From Clostridiales bacterium (GTDB lineage: Bacteria; Bacillota; Clostridia; Christensenellales; Aristaeellaceae): a stretch of DNA of 64,000 nucleotides. The stretch covers positions 18,168 to 82,167 of the forward strand of contig SVGS01000015.1 of NCBI GenBank assembly GCA_015056205.1, written 5' to 3'. Positions within the stretch are counted from its first letter, which is position 1; each line of letters begins with the position of its first letter. Below are positions 45,999 through 54,602 of this stretch, one piece after another. The notes under the pieces were generated by a model. That model saw nothing but the letters and a program-made list of their open reading frames with translations, was not told the origin of the DNA and did no database searches. The translations under genes were made by a program, and so were the position numbers.

Positions 45999-47258
45999 AT
46001 GAAAGGGAACGTAATTGTAGGACAGTCCGGCGGACCGACCGCCGTCATCAACTCCAGCCTGGCCGGCGTGTTCAAGACCGCGAAGGAGCGCGGCTTCGAC
46101 AAGGTTTACGGCATGCGCAACGGCATTCAGGGCTTCCTGGATGAGCAGTATATCGACCTGAGCGATCATATCAAGAATGAGCTGGATCTGGAGCTCCTGA
46201 AGCGGACGCCTTCCGCCTTCCTGGGCACCTGCCGCTACAAGCTGCCGGAAATCCATGAGGACAAGGCCATTTATGAGCGGATCTTTGAGCTGCTGAACAA
46301 GCTGGAGATCGAGGTGTTCATTTATATCGGCGGCAATGACTCCATGGATACCATCAAAAAGCTGACCGACTATTCCATGCTGACCGGCGCGAAGCAGCGC
46401 TTTGTCGGCTGCCCCAAGACCATTGATAACGACCTGGCCATGACGGATCATACCCCCGGCTTCGGCAGCGCGGCCAAGTATATCGCCACCTCCACCAAGG
46501 AAATCATCTGCGACGCCATGGGCTTCTCCTATAAGAAGAAGAACGTGAACATCATCGAGATCATGGGCCGGAATGCCGGCTGGCTGACCGGCGCGGCGGC
46601 TCTGTCCCGCGGCGAGGACTGCGAAGGCCCCGATCTGATCTATCTCCCGGAAGTGACCTTCGATATCGATAAGTTCATCGAGAACGTGAAAAAGCTGCTG
46701 GAAAAGAAGGACGTGGTGGTGGCCGTCGTTTCCGAGGGCATCAAGACCGCGGACGGCCGCTATGTCTGCGAAAATTCCTCCGGCTCCGAAACGAAGGACG
46801 CTTTCGGCCATATCCAGATGACCGGTACGGCTTCCTATCTGGCCGGTCTGGTGCAGAAGGAACTGGGCTGCAAAACCAGGGCGGTGGAGCTGTCCACCCT
46901 GCAGCGGGCTGCGGCGCATCTGGCCAGCAAAATCGACGTGGATGAAGCGTTCAATGTGGGCGGCGCCTGCGTGAAGGCGGCGGATGAAGGCCGCACGGGC
47001 GTGATGGTGGTCATCGTCCGGGTTTCCGATGATCCCTATCAGAGCACGACGGACGTGAACGACGTGCATCGCATCGCGAACGACGAGAAAGTGGTTCCGC
47101 GCAACTGGATCAGCAAGAGCGGAAACTATGTCACGGAAGAGTTCCTGGACTATGTGCGGCCGCTGATTCAGGGTCAGTATTCTCCCATGATGGTGGAAGG
47201 CCTGCCCCGGCATCTGACCATGAATCTGAAGAACTATGACTGGATCGGTCATAAATAA
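45999..47258 (+). CDS. pfp: 6-phosphofructokinase, pyrophosphate-dependent type
   Basis: Phosphorylates fructose 6-phosphate. Two residues decide the phosphoryl donor in this family: Asp114 in GGNDS (ATP enzymes have Gly, GGDGS) and Lys140 in PKTIDND (ATP enzymes have Gly, PGTIDND). Both are of the PPi type. GGPTAVINSS opens the chain and MGRNAGWLTG binds substrate. 419 residues fits the clostridial PPi enzymes. Cytosolic and probably reversible. It follows purA by 47 AT-rich bases with no clear promoter, so co-transcription is possible. Confidence 0.93.
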   Translation: MKGNVIVGQSGGPTAVINSSLAGVFKTAKERGFDKVYGMRNGIQGFLDEQYIDLSDHIKNELDLELLKRTPSAFLGTCRYKLPEIHEDKAIYERIFELLNKLEIEVFIYIGGNDSMDTIKKLTDYSMLTGAKQRFVGCPKTIDNDLAMTDHTPGFGSAAKYIATSTKEIICDAMGFSYKKKNVNIIEIMGRNAGWLTGAAALSRGEDCEGPDLIYLPEVTFDIDKFIENVKKLLEKKDVVVAVVSEGIKTADGRYVCENSSGSETKDAFGHIQMTGTASYLAGLVQKELGCKTRAVELSTLQRAAAHLASKIDVDEAFNVGGACVKAADEGRTGVMVVIVRVSDDPYQSTTDVNDVHRIANDEKVVPRNWISKSGNYVTEEFLDYVRPLIQGQYSPMMVEGLPRHLTMNLKNYDWIGHK

Positions 47259-47305
47259 TTCCGCGCAGGCTGCGGATCAATCACGCGTAAACGGGGAGGG
47301 ATACG

Positions 47306-48052
47306 ATGTCAGGACACTCCAAATGGCATAATATACAGGCGAAAAAGGGCAAGGCGGACGCGCAGCGCGGCGCGGTCTTTACCAAGATCGGCCGGGAGAT
47401 CGCCATCGCGGTCCGGGAAGGCGGCGCGAATCCGGAATCCAACGGCAAGCTCCGGGATATTATCGCCAAGGCGAAGGCCAATAACATGCCCAACGATAAT
47501 ATTCAGCGCTCCATTAAAAAGGCCAGCGGCGAGCTGAGCAACGTGATCTATGAGGAGATTACGTATGAAGGCTATGCCCCCGGCGGTGTGGCGGTGATCG
47601 TGGATACGATCTCCGACAACCGGAACCGGACGGCCAGCGACGTGCGCCACTGCTTCGCGAAATACGGCGGCAATCTGGGCACGACCGGTTCCGTCGGCTT
47701 CATGTTTGACGAGCGCGGCGTGCTGGTGGTGGAACGGGAGCCCGGCAGCGATGAGGATGAGATGATGATGATCGCGCTGGATGCCGGTGCCGAGGATGTG
47801 AAGGCGGAGGACGACGTATTTGAAATTTATACGGCGCCCAATGATTTCAGCACGGTCCGGGAAGCCCTGGAAAAGCAGGGCCTGACCTTCCTCTCCGCGG
47901 ATGTTCAGAAGATTCCGCAGAACACCGTGGAGGTGACGGATCCGGATACGATCCAGAAAATCCAGAAGATGCTGGATCTGCTGGAAGAAAATGACGATGT
48001 GCAGAACGTGTATCATAACGCGGATCTGCCGGATGAAGAAGAGGAAGAATGA
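47306..48052 (+). CDS. YebC/PmpR-family regulatory protein
   Basis: Conserved DNA-binding or translation-assisting protein of the TACO1/YebC family. The N-terminal [19 protein letters not shown] and FTKIGREI are nearly invariant in the family; [17 protein letters not shown] and [13 protein letters not shown] follow. 248 residues ending in an acidic EEEEE tail. In some bacteria YebC proteins relieve stalling at proline runs; in others they repress transcription; the sequence does not decide. GGGAGGG precedes the ATG. Confidence 0.95.
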   Translation: MSGHSKWHNIQAKKGKADAQRGAVFTKIGREIAIAVREGGANPESNGKLRDIIAKAKANNMPNDNIQRSIKKASGELSNVIYEEITYEGYAPGGVAVIVDTISDNRNRTASDVRHCFAKYGGNLGTTGSVGFMFDERGVLVVEREPGSDEDEMMMIALDAGAEDVKAEDDVFEIYTAPNDFSTVREALEKQGLTFLSADVQKIPQNTVEVTDPDTIQKIQKMLDLLEENDDVQNVYHNADLPDEEEEE

Positions 48053-48054
48053 AG

Positions 48055-48093
48055 AAAAGCCGGTGCCTGATTCGGTCAGGCACCGGCTTTTTT
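48055..48093 (+). terminator. Strong bidirectional terminator
   Basis: Perfect 16-bp stem AAAAGCCGGTGCCTGA (48055-48070) with TCAGGCACCGGCTTTT (48076-48091), loop TTCGG, T run on the + strand and TTTT on the - strand. It serves the YebC gene and the converging azlD. Confidence 0.93.
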
Positions 48094-48119
48094 GTGGGCG
48101 CGCCCGCCGGGCGCGCTTT

Positions 48120-48437
48120 TCAGATCAGCAGCAGAACGCCCTGGGCCAGGGCGACGGCGCAGCAGGCCGCCAGCGCGACCGTCAGCAGGCTTCGCCCGCG
48201 CCAGGCCAGCAGAACCGCCACCGCCACGCCGCAGATGGCGGTTCTCATGTCTCCGGTGGAATACAGCACGTCGGGGAAGGTCATGGCTCCCAGCACAGCA
48301 TAGGGAATATAGGCCAGAAAGGAGCGGATAAACCGGTTTTTGATTTCCTTCCGGAAGATCGTCATCGGCAGCATCCGGATCAGATAGGTCACCCCGGCGG
48401 TAACCGCCAGATAGGGAAGAAAGACGGACCATTTCAT
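48120..48437 (-). CDS. azlD: AzlD-family membrane protein (branched-chain amino-acid export)
   Basis: Small 105-residue partner of AzlC with three to four hydrophobic helices and the family pattern VTAGVTYLIRMLPMTIF and SFLAYIPYAVLGAMTFPD. AzlCD exports branched-chain amino acids and analogues. It overlaps azlC by four bases (ATGA). Confidence 0.9.
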   Translation of the reverse strand: MKWSVFLPYLAVTAGVTYLIRMLPMTIFRKEIKNRFIRSFLAYIPYAVLGAMTFPDVLYSTGDMRTAICGVAVAVLLAWRGRSLLTVALAACCAVALAQGVLLLI

Positions 48438-49138
48438 TCGCTTTCACCGTCCTTCAGCGGGAAAAGCGCCGCTCCTGCGGCCGCGGCGCTGACCGCGCAG
48501 ATGATGATGGCGAATCCGGAGGAAATCCGGTTCAGGCCGGGAATATACCGGAAGCACAGGCTGAGCGCGACGGCGATCGCCACCACGGCCCGTACGGAGA
48601 GTTGCTTTCGGGCCGGCGGCAGAATAATCGCCAGAAACATGCCGTAGATCGCTATGCCCAGCGCCGTCCGGACAAAAGCCGGCAGCAGCGTGCCGGCGGC
48701 GGCGCCCAGCAGCGTTCCCAGGCTCCAGCCGAACCAGGGGGTCAGCATCAGCCCGTAAAGATAGTGTTTGCCAACCTTGCCGGGCTGGGAGGAGGCTACG
48801 GCGAAAATTTCATCCGTGTTGGCGAAGGAAAAAATCATGCGCTGCAGCGTTCCCATCGAGCTGTCCAGCTTTCGGCTCAGGGACAGGCTCATCAGCGCGT
48901 AGCGAAGGTTGATGGTCAGCTGGGTCAGCGCCATCTCGGTCAGCGCGGCTCCGCCGGTCATCAGCGGCAGCGCGGCGATCTGTCCGGCGCTGGTCAGATT
49001 GGTCATGGAGATCAGGACGGCCTGCAGCACGGTCAGCCCGTCGCCGACCGCTTTCATGCCGAAGGCAAAGGAAACGCTCAGGTACCCCAGAGCGATGGGC
49101 AGGCCGTGCCGGATCCCCTTGCGGAAAGCGCCGTTCAT
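48434..49138 (-). CDS. azlC: AzlC-family branched-chain amino-acid exporter subunit
   Basis: Integral membrane protein of 234 residues. Motifs: GIRHGLPIALGYLSVSFAFGM, SMTNLTSAGQIAALPLM and the INLRYALMSLSLSRKL region typical of AzlC. Start ATG 49138 overlaps the stop of the upstream phosphorylase gene; the frame continues 5' but only as Arg-rich shadow sequence. It lies about 5 kb from the liv importer, so both import and export of branched-chain amino acids are encoded here. Confidence 0.92.
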   Translation of the reverse strand: MNGAFRKGIRHGLPIALGYLSVSFAFGMKAVGDGLTVLQAVLISMTNLTSAGQIAALPLMTGGAALTEMALTQLTINLRYALMSLSLSRKLDSSMGTLQRMIFSFANTDEIFAVASSQPGKVGKHYLYGLMLTPWFGWSLGTLLGAAAGTLLPAFVRTALGIAIYGMFLAIILPPARKQLSVRAVVAIAVALSLCFRYIPGLNRISSGFAIIICAVSAAAAGAALFPLKDGESE

Positions 49139-50472
49139 ACGTTTTCTCCGATATGCTGTATGCCGTCTGCGGTGATGACGGCGTAAAAGTTCCGGGCGCG
49201 GGTGCAGGGTTCTTTTCCGATCCGGATGGCTGCCCGGATCGCGGCTTCCGCCCGGGCTGCGTCCGCTTCCGTCTTCGCGTGCAGCTCGCACAGGGGCGTA
49301 TCGGCAGTGACCCGGTCGCCGATCCGGACCTTCAGAATATATCCCACGGAATAATCCAGCTGATCCTCCAGGGAAAGCCGGCCGGCGCCCATCGCCTGCG
49401 CCGCCATGCCCAGCGCGGCGGTATCCATGGCCTGAATCGTGCCTTCCTGCCCGCAGCAGGCGGTCCGCACATACGGAGCCTGCGGCAGCAGGCTGACATC
49501 GTCGCAGACGGCGGGATTTCCGCCCTGCGCCCGGATCATTTCCTTCAGCTTCCGCAGGCCTGCTCCGCTTGCGATCGCCTCCCGCATCCGCGCTTCTCCT
49601 TCCTCCGGAGCGGAAACCAGGCCGGCCAGCAGCATCATGTAGCCGCCCAGCTTCAGGGAAACGGTCAGCAGATCCCCTTCTGTCCGCCCGGCAAGAACGT
49701 CGATGGCTTCCTGAACCTCCAGGGCGTTGCCGATGTGGGTGCCCAGCGGCTGATCCATGCCGGTGACCAGGGCGGCGACCGGCTTTCCGGCCAGGTGCCC
49801 GACGCGTACCATGGCGTTGGCCAGCGCGATGCTGTCCTCCAGATTCTGCATGAGGGCGCCGCTTCCGGTTTTCACGTCCAGCACGATGGCGTCCGTTCCG
49901 GCCGCCAGCTTTTTGCTGAGAATGGAGGAAACGATCAGCGGAAGGGAATCCACCGTGGAGGTCACGTCGCGCAGCGCGTACAGCGTTTTGTCGGCGGGAG
50001 CCAGATGGGCGGTTTGTCCCACAACGGCCAGGCCGATCTCGCGGACCTGCCGGATCAGTTCTTCTTCCGTCAGCCGGACCCGGAGTCCGGGAATGGATTC
50101 CAGTTTATCCAGCGTTCCGCCGGTATGTCCCAGTCCCCGGCCGCTCATCTTGGCGACGGTGACGCCGCAGGCGGCGGCCAGCGGAGCCAGAATCAGCGTC
50201 GTGGTATCGCCGACGCCGCCGGTGGAATGCTTGTCTATTTTCAGGCCGGGAATCGCGGACAGGTCCGCCGTATCGCCGGAATCCCGCATGGCGAGGGTCA
50301 GATCGGTCGTCTCCCGGTCGGTCATGCCGTTCAGCCGGATGGCCATCAGCAGGGCGGCCAGTTGGTAATCCGGGGCGGTTTTCCGGGCGGCGGCCTGGGC
50401 AAAAAAGACCAGCTCCTCCCGGCTCAGCTCGCGGCCGAGCTTCTTTTTCTCGATGATTTCCAGCATTGTCAT
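49135..50472 (-). CDS. pdp: Pyrimidine-nucleoside phosphorylase
   Basis: Splits uridine, deoxyuridine or thymidine with phosphate in salvage. Signatures KIDKHSTGGVGDTTTLI, MSGRGLGHTGGTLDKLESI and LDVKTGSGAL are those of the thymidine/pyrimidine phosphorylase family. ATG 50472 follows AAGGAAG at good spacing and gives 445 residues; an ATG 12 codons upstream (MEHKLKQ) is possible. First gene of an operon with azlC and azlD, each overlapping by four bases. Broad pyrimidine rather than thymidine specificity is the usual Bacillota form, not proven here. Confidence 0.95.
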   Translation of the reverse strand: MTMLEIIEKKKLGRELSREELVFFAQAAARKTAPDYQLAALLMAIRLNGMTDRETTDLTLAMRDSGDTADLSAIPGLKIDKHSTGGVGDTTTLILAPLAAACGVTVAKMSGRGLGHTGGTLDKLESIPGLRVRLTEEELIRQVREIGLAVVGQTAHLAPADKTLYALRDVTSTVDSLPLIVSSILSKKLAAGTDAIVLDVKTGSGALMQNLEDSIALANAMVRVGHLAGKPVAALVTGMDQPLGTHIGNALEVQEAIDVLAGRTEGDLLTVSLKLGGYMMLLAGLVSAPEEGEARMREAIASGAGLRKLKEMIRAQGGNPAVCDDVSLLPQAPYVRTACCGQEGTIQAMDTAALGMAAQAMGAGRLSLEDQLDYSVGYILKVRIGDRVTADTPLCELHAKTEADAARAEAAIRAAIRIGKEPCTRARNFYAVITADGIQHIGENV

Positions 50473-50512
50473 GGCCGTTTCTTCCTTTTGCTTCAGTTTG
50501 TGTTCCATGGGT

Positions 50513-50540
50513 ATCTTATCACTTGTTCCAATGATGTCAA
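50513..50540 (-). promoter_or_regulatory. Predicted promoter of pdp-azlCD
   Basis: On the - strand TTGACA (50540-50535), 16-base spacer, TAAGAT (50518-50513). It faces away from the GH4 promoter. Confidence 0.7.
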
Positions 50541-50605
50541 GGCGGGACCGGCGGGTTTTCAAAAGGTTTCCGGCCGGGATCGGGGAGAAAAATGACGGAA
50601 AGGGA

Positions 50606-50634
50606 TTGAACCGACGGAAAAGGCGATGTAGAAT
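50606..50634 (+). promoter_or_regulatory. Predicted promoter of the GH4 gene
   Basis: TTGAAC (50606-50611), 17-base spacer, TAGAAT (50629-50634), about 65 bases before the start codon. Confidence 0.6.
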
Positions 50635-50701
50635 GCCGGATGTGGGATGCCGGAAGCGGAAACCCGCGGGAAGAAATCAAAACAGGAGGAGCGGGATACG
50701 G

Positions 50702-52096
50702 ATGAGGAAGCAGGAGAATCCGAGAGCGAAGGAATTGAATATTGCCTATATCGGCGGCGGGTCCAGAGGCTGGGCCTGGGGGTTTATGATGGATCTGGCG
50801 ATGGACGGGGAGATGTGCGGCACGGTCCGGCTGTATGATATTGACCGGTCGGCCGCGGAACGGAACCGGATCATCGGGAATAAGATCAGCGCGCATCCCG
50901 GCGCGGTTTCCCGCTGGGAGTATACGGTCAGCGATTCCCTGCGGGACGCGCTGACCGGGGCGGATTTTGTGGTGATTTCCATCCTGCCTGCCACCTTTGA
51001 GGAAATGCGGTCCGATGTGCATCTGCCGGAGCGGGTGGGTATTTATCAGCCGGTGGGGGATACGGTCGGCGCCGGCGGCTTCATGCGGGCCATGCGGACC
51101 ATTCCCATGTATGTCACGATTGCGGAGGCGATCCGGGATTACGCCCCGGAGGCCTGGGTAATCAATTATACCAATCCGATGTCCCTGTGTGTGCGGACCC
51201 TGTATGAAGTTTTCCCGGCGGTCAAGGCCTTCGGCTGCTGCCATGAGGTGTTCGGAACGCAGAAGCTGCTCTGCGCCATGCTGGAGACGGAGGAAGGAAT
51301 TCCGGGCGTCAGGCGGCAGGATCTGTATACCACGGTCACGGGCATCAATCATTTTACCTGGCTGACCACGGCCAGCTGGCAGGGAATGGATCTGATGCCC
51401 CTCTACGCCCGGCTGGCGGATAAGTATTTTGAGTCGGGCTACGATGAGGGCGGAGACAACAACTGGATGAACTCCTTCTTTAACTGCGCCCACCGGGTCA
51501 AGTTCGATCTGTTCCGGCGTTACGGGGCGATTGCCGCCGCGGGCGACCGTCATCTGGCGGAGTTTACGGCGCCCTGGTATACCTCTTCGCCGGAGGCGGT
51601 CGCGGACTGGAAGTTCAGCCTGACCACGGTGGACTGGCGGATTGAGGATCTGCATCGCCGGCTGCAGCGCTCGGATGATCTGATTTCCGGAAAGGAAGAG
51701 CTGGTGCTGAAGCCCTCCGGAGAGGAAGGACACCTGCTGCTGAAGGCGGTTCTCGGTCTGGGGGATCTGGTTTCCAATGTGAATATCCCCAACCGCGGTC
51801 AGATTCCGAACCTGCCGCTGGGGGCGGTGGTGGAGACCAATGCCCTCTTCGGCCGGGACCGGATTGAGCCCCTGTACGCGGGCCCGATGCCGGCCAATAT
51901 CCTCCCGCTGGTGGCCCGCCATGTATATAATCAGGAAAATACCCTGACCGCCGCTCTCCGCTGCGACCGGAAGCTGGGCTTCTCCACCTTTATGAATGAT
52001 CCGCAGCTGGCCGGCGTGTCCGTTCCGGACGGGCAGAAGCTCTTTGATGATATGCTGGAGAATCAGAGAGCCTGGCTGCCGAAGGCCTGGTTCTGA
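50702..52096 (+). CDS. Glycoside hydrolase family 4 (NAD- and metal-dependent alpha-glycosidase)
   Basis: GH4 enzymes cleave glycosides by an NAD+-dependent oxidation-elimination mechanism with Mn2+. Seen: Rossmann motif YIGGGSRGW at the N-terminus, NYTNPMSL, the metal-site CCHEVFG and GINHFTW with the second metal ligand. The CHE tetrad differs from the C-D/N-x-P form of phospho-glycosidases, suggesting an unphosphorylated alpha-gluco-, galacto- or glucuronide substrate. 464 residues, normal. ATG 50702 is preceded by AGGAGGAGCGG; the frame is open upstream, but only as shadow sequence. No sugar transporter or regulator is adjacent, so the substrate cannot be guessed from context. Confidence 0.9.
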   Translation: MRKQENPRAKELNIAYIGGGSRGWAWGFMMDLAMDGEMCGTVRLYDIDRSAAERNRIIGNKISAHPGAVSRWEYTVSDSLRDALTGADFVVISILPATFEEMRSDVHLPERVGIYQPVGDTVGAGGFMRAMRTIPMYVTIAEAIRDYAPEAWVINYTNPMSLCVRTLYEVFPAVKAFGCCHEVFGTQKLLCAMLETEEGIPGVRRQDLYTTVTGINHFTWLTTASWQGMDLMPLYARLADKYFESGYDEGGDNNWMNSFFNCAHRVKFDLFRRYGAIAAAGDRHLAEFTAPWYTSSPEAVADWKFSLTTVDWRIEDLHRRLQRSDDLISGKEELVLKPSGEEGHLLLKAVLGLGDLVSNVNIPNRGQIPNLPLGAVVETNALFGRDRIEPLYAGPMPANILPLVARHVYNQENTLTAALRCDRKLGFSTFMNDPQLAGVSVPDGQKLFDDMLENQRAWLPKAWF

Positions 52097-52141
52097 GGCG
52101 GCCGCCGTCCGGGAGCGGTTTTTGAAAACGCCGGAAGACGG

Positions 52142-52170
52142 TTGAAAACGGAACCGGAATCTGTCATAAT
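52142..52170 (+). promoter_or_regulatory. Predicted promoter of the VOC-protein gene
   Basis: TTGAAA (52142-52147), 17-base spacer, CATAAT (52165-52170). Leader about 40 bases. Confidence 0.65.
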
Positions 52171-52217
52171 ATGGATGAAGAAAGCCTGTTGAATGAAAAA
52201 GTCAGGAGATGAAGAAA

Positions 52218-52571
52218 ATGGCGGAAGTGAAGTATGAACTGGCGCATGTGGGACTGAACGGGAAGGATCCGGAGGAAGCCGCGGCGATTGCGGGTCTCTT
52301 TGCGGCGGTATTCGGCCTGCCGGTCAAGGCGGGCAACAGCTCTGTCTTTGCCGGCACCGCGGTGGAAGTGATGAAAACGCCCTATCGGGGAAAGCTGGGC
52401 CATATCGGCATGGCGACCCCGGACTGCGAAGCCGCGGTGAAGGATCTGGAGGAGCGGGGCTATGCGGTGGATATGTCCACGGCGAAGTTTAAGCCGGACG
52501 GCACCCTGAACGCGGTTTATCTTCGGGATGAAATCGGGGGCTTTGCGGTGCATATCGTCCGGAAGGCCTGA
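52218..52571 (+). CDS. Stand-alone VOC (glyoxalase-like) domain protein
   Basis: A 117-residue single-domain protein with the betaalphabetabetabeta pattern of the VOC superfamily. Segments such as FGLPVKAGNSSVFAGTAVEVM, GHIGMATPDCEAAVKDLEERG and AVYLRDEIGGFAVHIV resemble, from memory, the VOC domain fused to the C-terminus of some clostridial KDPG/KHG aldolases. Here it is separate, with its own promoter and terminator, and no aldolase nearby. ATG 52218 is nine bases after AGGAG; ATG 52209 is too close. Metal ligands are not evident apart from the histidines of HVGL, GHIG and VHIV. The reaction is unknown. Confidence 0.8.
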   Translation: MAEVKYELAHVGLNGKDPEEAAAIAGLFAAVFGLPVKAGNSSVFAGTAVEVMKTPYRGKLGHIGMATPDCEAAVKDLEERGYAVDMSTAKFKPDGTLNAVYLRDEIGGFAVHIVRKA

Positions 52572-52582
52572 GGAATGAAATG

Positions 52583-52617
52583 AAAAAGACTGTCCCTGAA
52601 ACAGGGGCGGTCTTTTT
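52583..52617 (+). terminator. Bidirectional terminator
   Basis: AAAAAGACTGTCCCTG (52583-52598) pairs with CAGGGGCGGTCTTTTT (52602-52617), 16 pairs with two G-U, loop AAA. A runs and T runs on opposite sides let it serve the VOC gene and the converging CDF gene. Confidence 0.92.
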
Positions 52618-52652
52618 CGGTGTGCGCCCGGCGGCGTCTTTTCGGGCGGGGC

Positions 52653-53792
52653 TTACTCAGACGCCTCCACGTCGGTCGCGTCTAGATCGGCTACGATCTG
52701 TACGGTGTAATCCGGATACAGGGCCTGAATCTCCTCGTTCATGATCCGCAGCGCTTCGCTCCGGTCGATCTCAAAGCTGACCACCACGTCAAAACGAAGG
52801 GTTTTAGCCGTGGTATCGGCATAGAATCCATGCATCTGAAGCGCCCAGTCGTGGGTCAGAACCGCTTTCTGAACGGCGTTCCGGATTCGGGCGGCTTCCT
52901 CGTCGGTCGTGTTGTAGGAATAAACGCCGACGCCCGTCAGAATGACCCCGGTCTGCTGATACACCTTCAGCTCCACCCGGCGGGTCAGCACGTCCACCTC
53001 CGCGACCGTCATGGTGTCCGGCAGCTCCAGGTGAACGGAGCCGTAATAGGTGTTCGGCCCGTAATTGAACAGGTTCAGGTCGTAGGATCCCCGGACCTCC
53101 GGCTCCTCATTCAGCAGCTGCTTGATACGGGCGCTGATTTCGGAGTCGCCCCGGCGGCCGATGATGTCGCTGATGGTTTCGGACATCATTTCCACGCCGG
53201 CCTTGATAATAAAGACGGAAATCACCGCGCCGACCCAGGGCTCCAGGGATACGCCCCAGGCCAGATAGATCAGGGCGGAGGCCAGAACGGAAGCGGAGAG
53301 GATGGCGTCGAAGGAGGCGTCCGAACCGGAAGCGATCAGCGCGCCGGAATTGACCTTCTCCCCCTGCTGCTTCACATACCGCCCGAGGATCAGCTTGACG
53401 ACGATGGCCACCGCGATAATGATCAGGGATACGGGACTGTAATCGGCGGGTTCCGGCGCCAGAATCTTTTTTACGGACTCGACGATGGAGGTCAGGCCGG
53501 CATACAGCACGATGGCGGCCACGATCATGGAGCTCAGATACTCCACCCGGCCGTGGCCCAGCGGGTGCTTCCGGTCCGGTTTCCGGGCGCCCAGCCTGGC
53601 TCCGATAATGGTGATCACGGAGGACAGGGCGTCCGACAGATTGTTGACCGCGTCCAGGGTGACGGCGATGGAACGGGAAATCAGTCCCACCACTGCCTTG
53701 AAGGCGGCCAGCAGCACATTGGTGACGATGCCGATCAGGCTGGTCCGGATAATGGTTTTCTGCCGGTTGGCGGCGCTGGATGTCAGATCCAT
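52653..53792 (-). CDS. Cation diffusion facilitator family transporter
   Basis: Membrane exporter of divalent metals such as Zn2+, Mn2+ or Fe2+. Six hydrophobic helices in the first 210 residues, metal-site motifs DAVNNLSDA in helix two and SDASFDA in helix five, the HPLGHGR loop, then a long cytosolic domain. The 379-residue length exceeds the usual 290-310: after the normal ferredoxin-like domain (about 215-290) a second C-terminal stretch (RIRNAVQKAVLTHDWALQMHG onward) follows, as seen in some clostridial members. AGGAGGGATCTTC precedes the ATG. It follows the TPM gene by 54 bases, so it may be in that operon. Confidence 0.92.
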   Translation of the reverse strand: MDLTSSAANRQKTIIRTSLIGIVTNVLLAAFKAVVGLISRSIAVTLDAVNNLSDALSSVITIIGARLGARKPDRKHPLGHGRVEYLSSMIVAAIVLYAGLTSIVESVKKILAPEPADYSPVSLIIIAVAIVVKLILGRYVKQQGEKVNSGALIASGSDASFDAILSASVLASALIYLAWGVSLEPWVGAVISVFIIKAGVEMMSETISDIIGRRGDSEISARIKQLLNEEPEVRGSYDLNLFNYGPNTYYGSVHLELPDTMTVAEVDVLTRRVELKVYQQTGVILTGVGVYSYNTTDEEAARIRNAVQKAVLTHDWALQMHGFYADTTAKTLRFDVVVSFEIDRSEALRIMNEEIQALYPDYTVQIVADLDATDVEASE

Positions 53793-53846
53793 GAAGATCC
53801 CTCCTGCTTTTACAATACGATGGCCGGGGCGGATGCCGCGGCGGTA

Positions 53847-54602
53847 TCAGAAGCCGTGGCTGCCGCCTCCGCCGGAGAAGCTGCCCCCGCCGCCGCTGTG
53901 CCCGCCGCCGCCGCCGCGGAAGCCCCCGCCCCCACCGGAGCCGGAGCTGAGGTTGACCCGGCGCTGCCGGGTCATCACGGCCCGTCCGGCGCTCAGGGAA
54001 GCGGTGAAGGCTGCGGCCGCCGCCGCGGTTACGGGAAGCGCGCTGCGCTTTCCGATTTTATAGCGGTTTTCGTACCGGTGGCTGATAAACAGATACACGA
54101 GCATCAGCGCCAGCACCAGCGCCAGCAGGATATTGCTGACCAGCTTCATGGGGCGGGCGATCTGTTCGCCCCGCAGCAGACGGTACACCTCCCGGAAGGT
54201 TTCCTCCGCGCAGGCGGCATATTGTCCGCTCCGGGCCAGGCGGAATACGTTGTCGGTAATCGTATCGGCCTCGCCGGTGGGGACGATCTCGTAGATGGCG
54301 CCGTCCGACAGCAGCGTCAGCTGGCGGGAGCTCATATCAATCACGAAGAGCACACCGCTGCTGTTGCCCAGCGTCCGGTAGTAATGGTTTTCCGCCTTCT
54401 TCCGGTAATCACCGGACTGGTTCGTGGTCCAGAAAACGGGGGTGCCGTATTCGCAGATGGGTTTCATGACCTCCAGCAGGGAGGCTTCCTCCTGCGCGGT
54501 CAGCAGATCCGCGTCGTCCTGAATCACCGGGGCGGTGTCGGCGAAGGCGCCGGAAAGCAGCATCAGCCCCAGAACGGTCAGCAGGCAAATCAGTCTTTTC
54601 AT
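53847..54602 (-). CDS. TPM-domain membrane protein with Gly-rich tail
   Basis: 251 residues: signal peptide (MKRLICLLTVLGLMLLSGAFA), a TPM domain (about 25-150; VIQDDADLLTAQEEASL and GVLFVIDMSSRQLTLLSDG), one transmembrane helix near 158-178, a basic loop and a terminal run of GGGG(F/H/S) ending GGSHGF, as in YgcG-type proteins. TPM domains occur in thylakoid phosphatase TLP18.3 and in bacterial envelope proteins; activity here is unproven. It overlaps the zinc-ribbon gene by four bases (ATGA), so the two probably act together. Confidence 0.88.
   Translation of the reverse strand: MKRLICLLTVLGLMLLSGAFADTAPVIQDDADLLTAQEEASLLEVMKPICEYGTPVFWTTNQSGDYRKKAENHYYRTLGNSSGVLFVIDMSSRQLTLLSDGAIYEIVPTGEADTITDNVFRLARSGQYAACAEETFREVYRLLRGEQIARPMKLVSNILLALVLALMLVYLFISHRYENRYKIGKRSALPVTAAAAAAFTASLSAGRAVMTRQRRVNLSSGSGGGGGFRGGGGGHSGGGGSFSGGGGSHGF

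Noticed and set aside
52097..52141. Terminator after the GH4 gene
   Set aside because: CCGC/GCGG followed by TTTTT exists near 52104-52127, but the stem is only four pairs, too weak to report as a feature.
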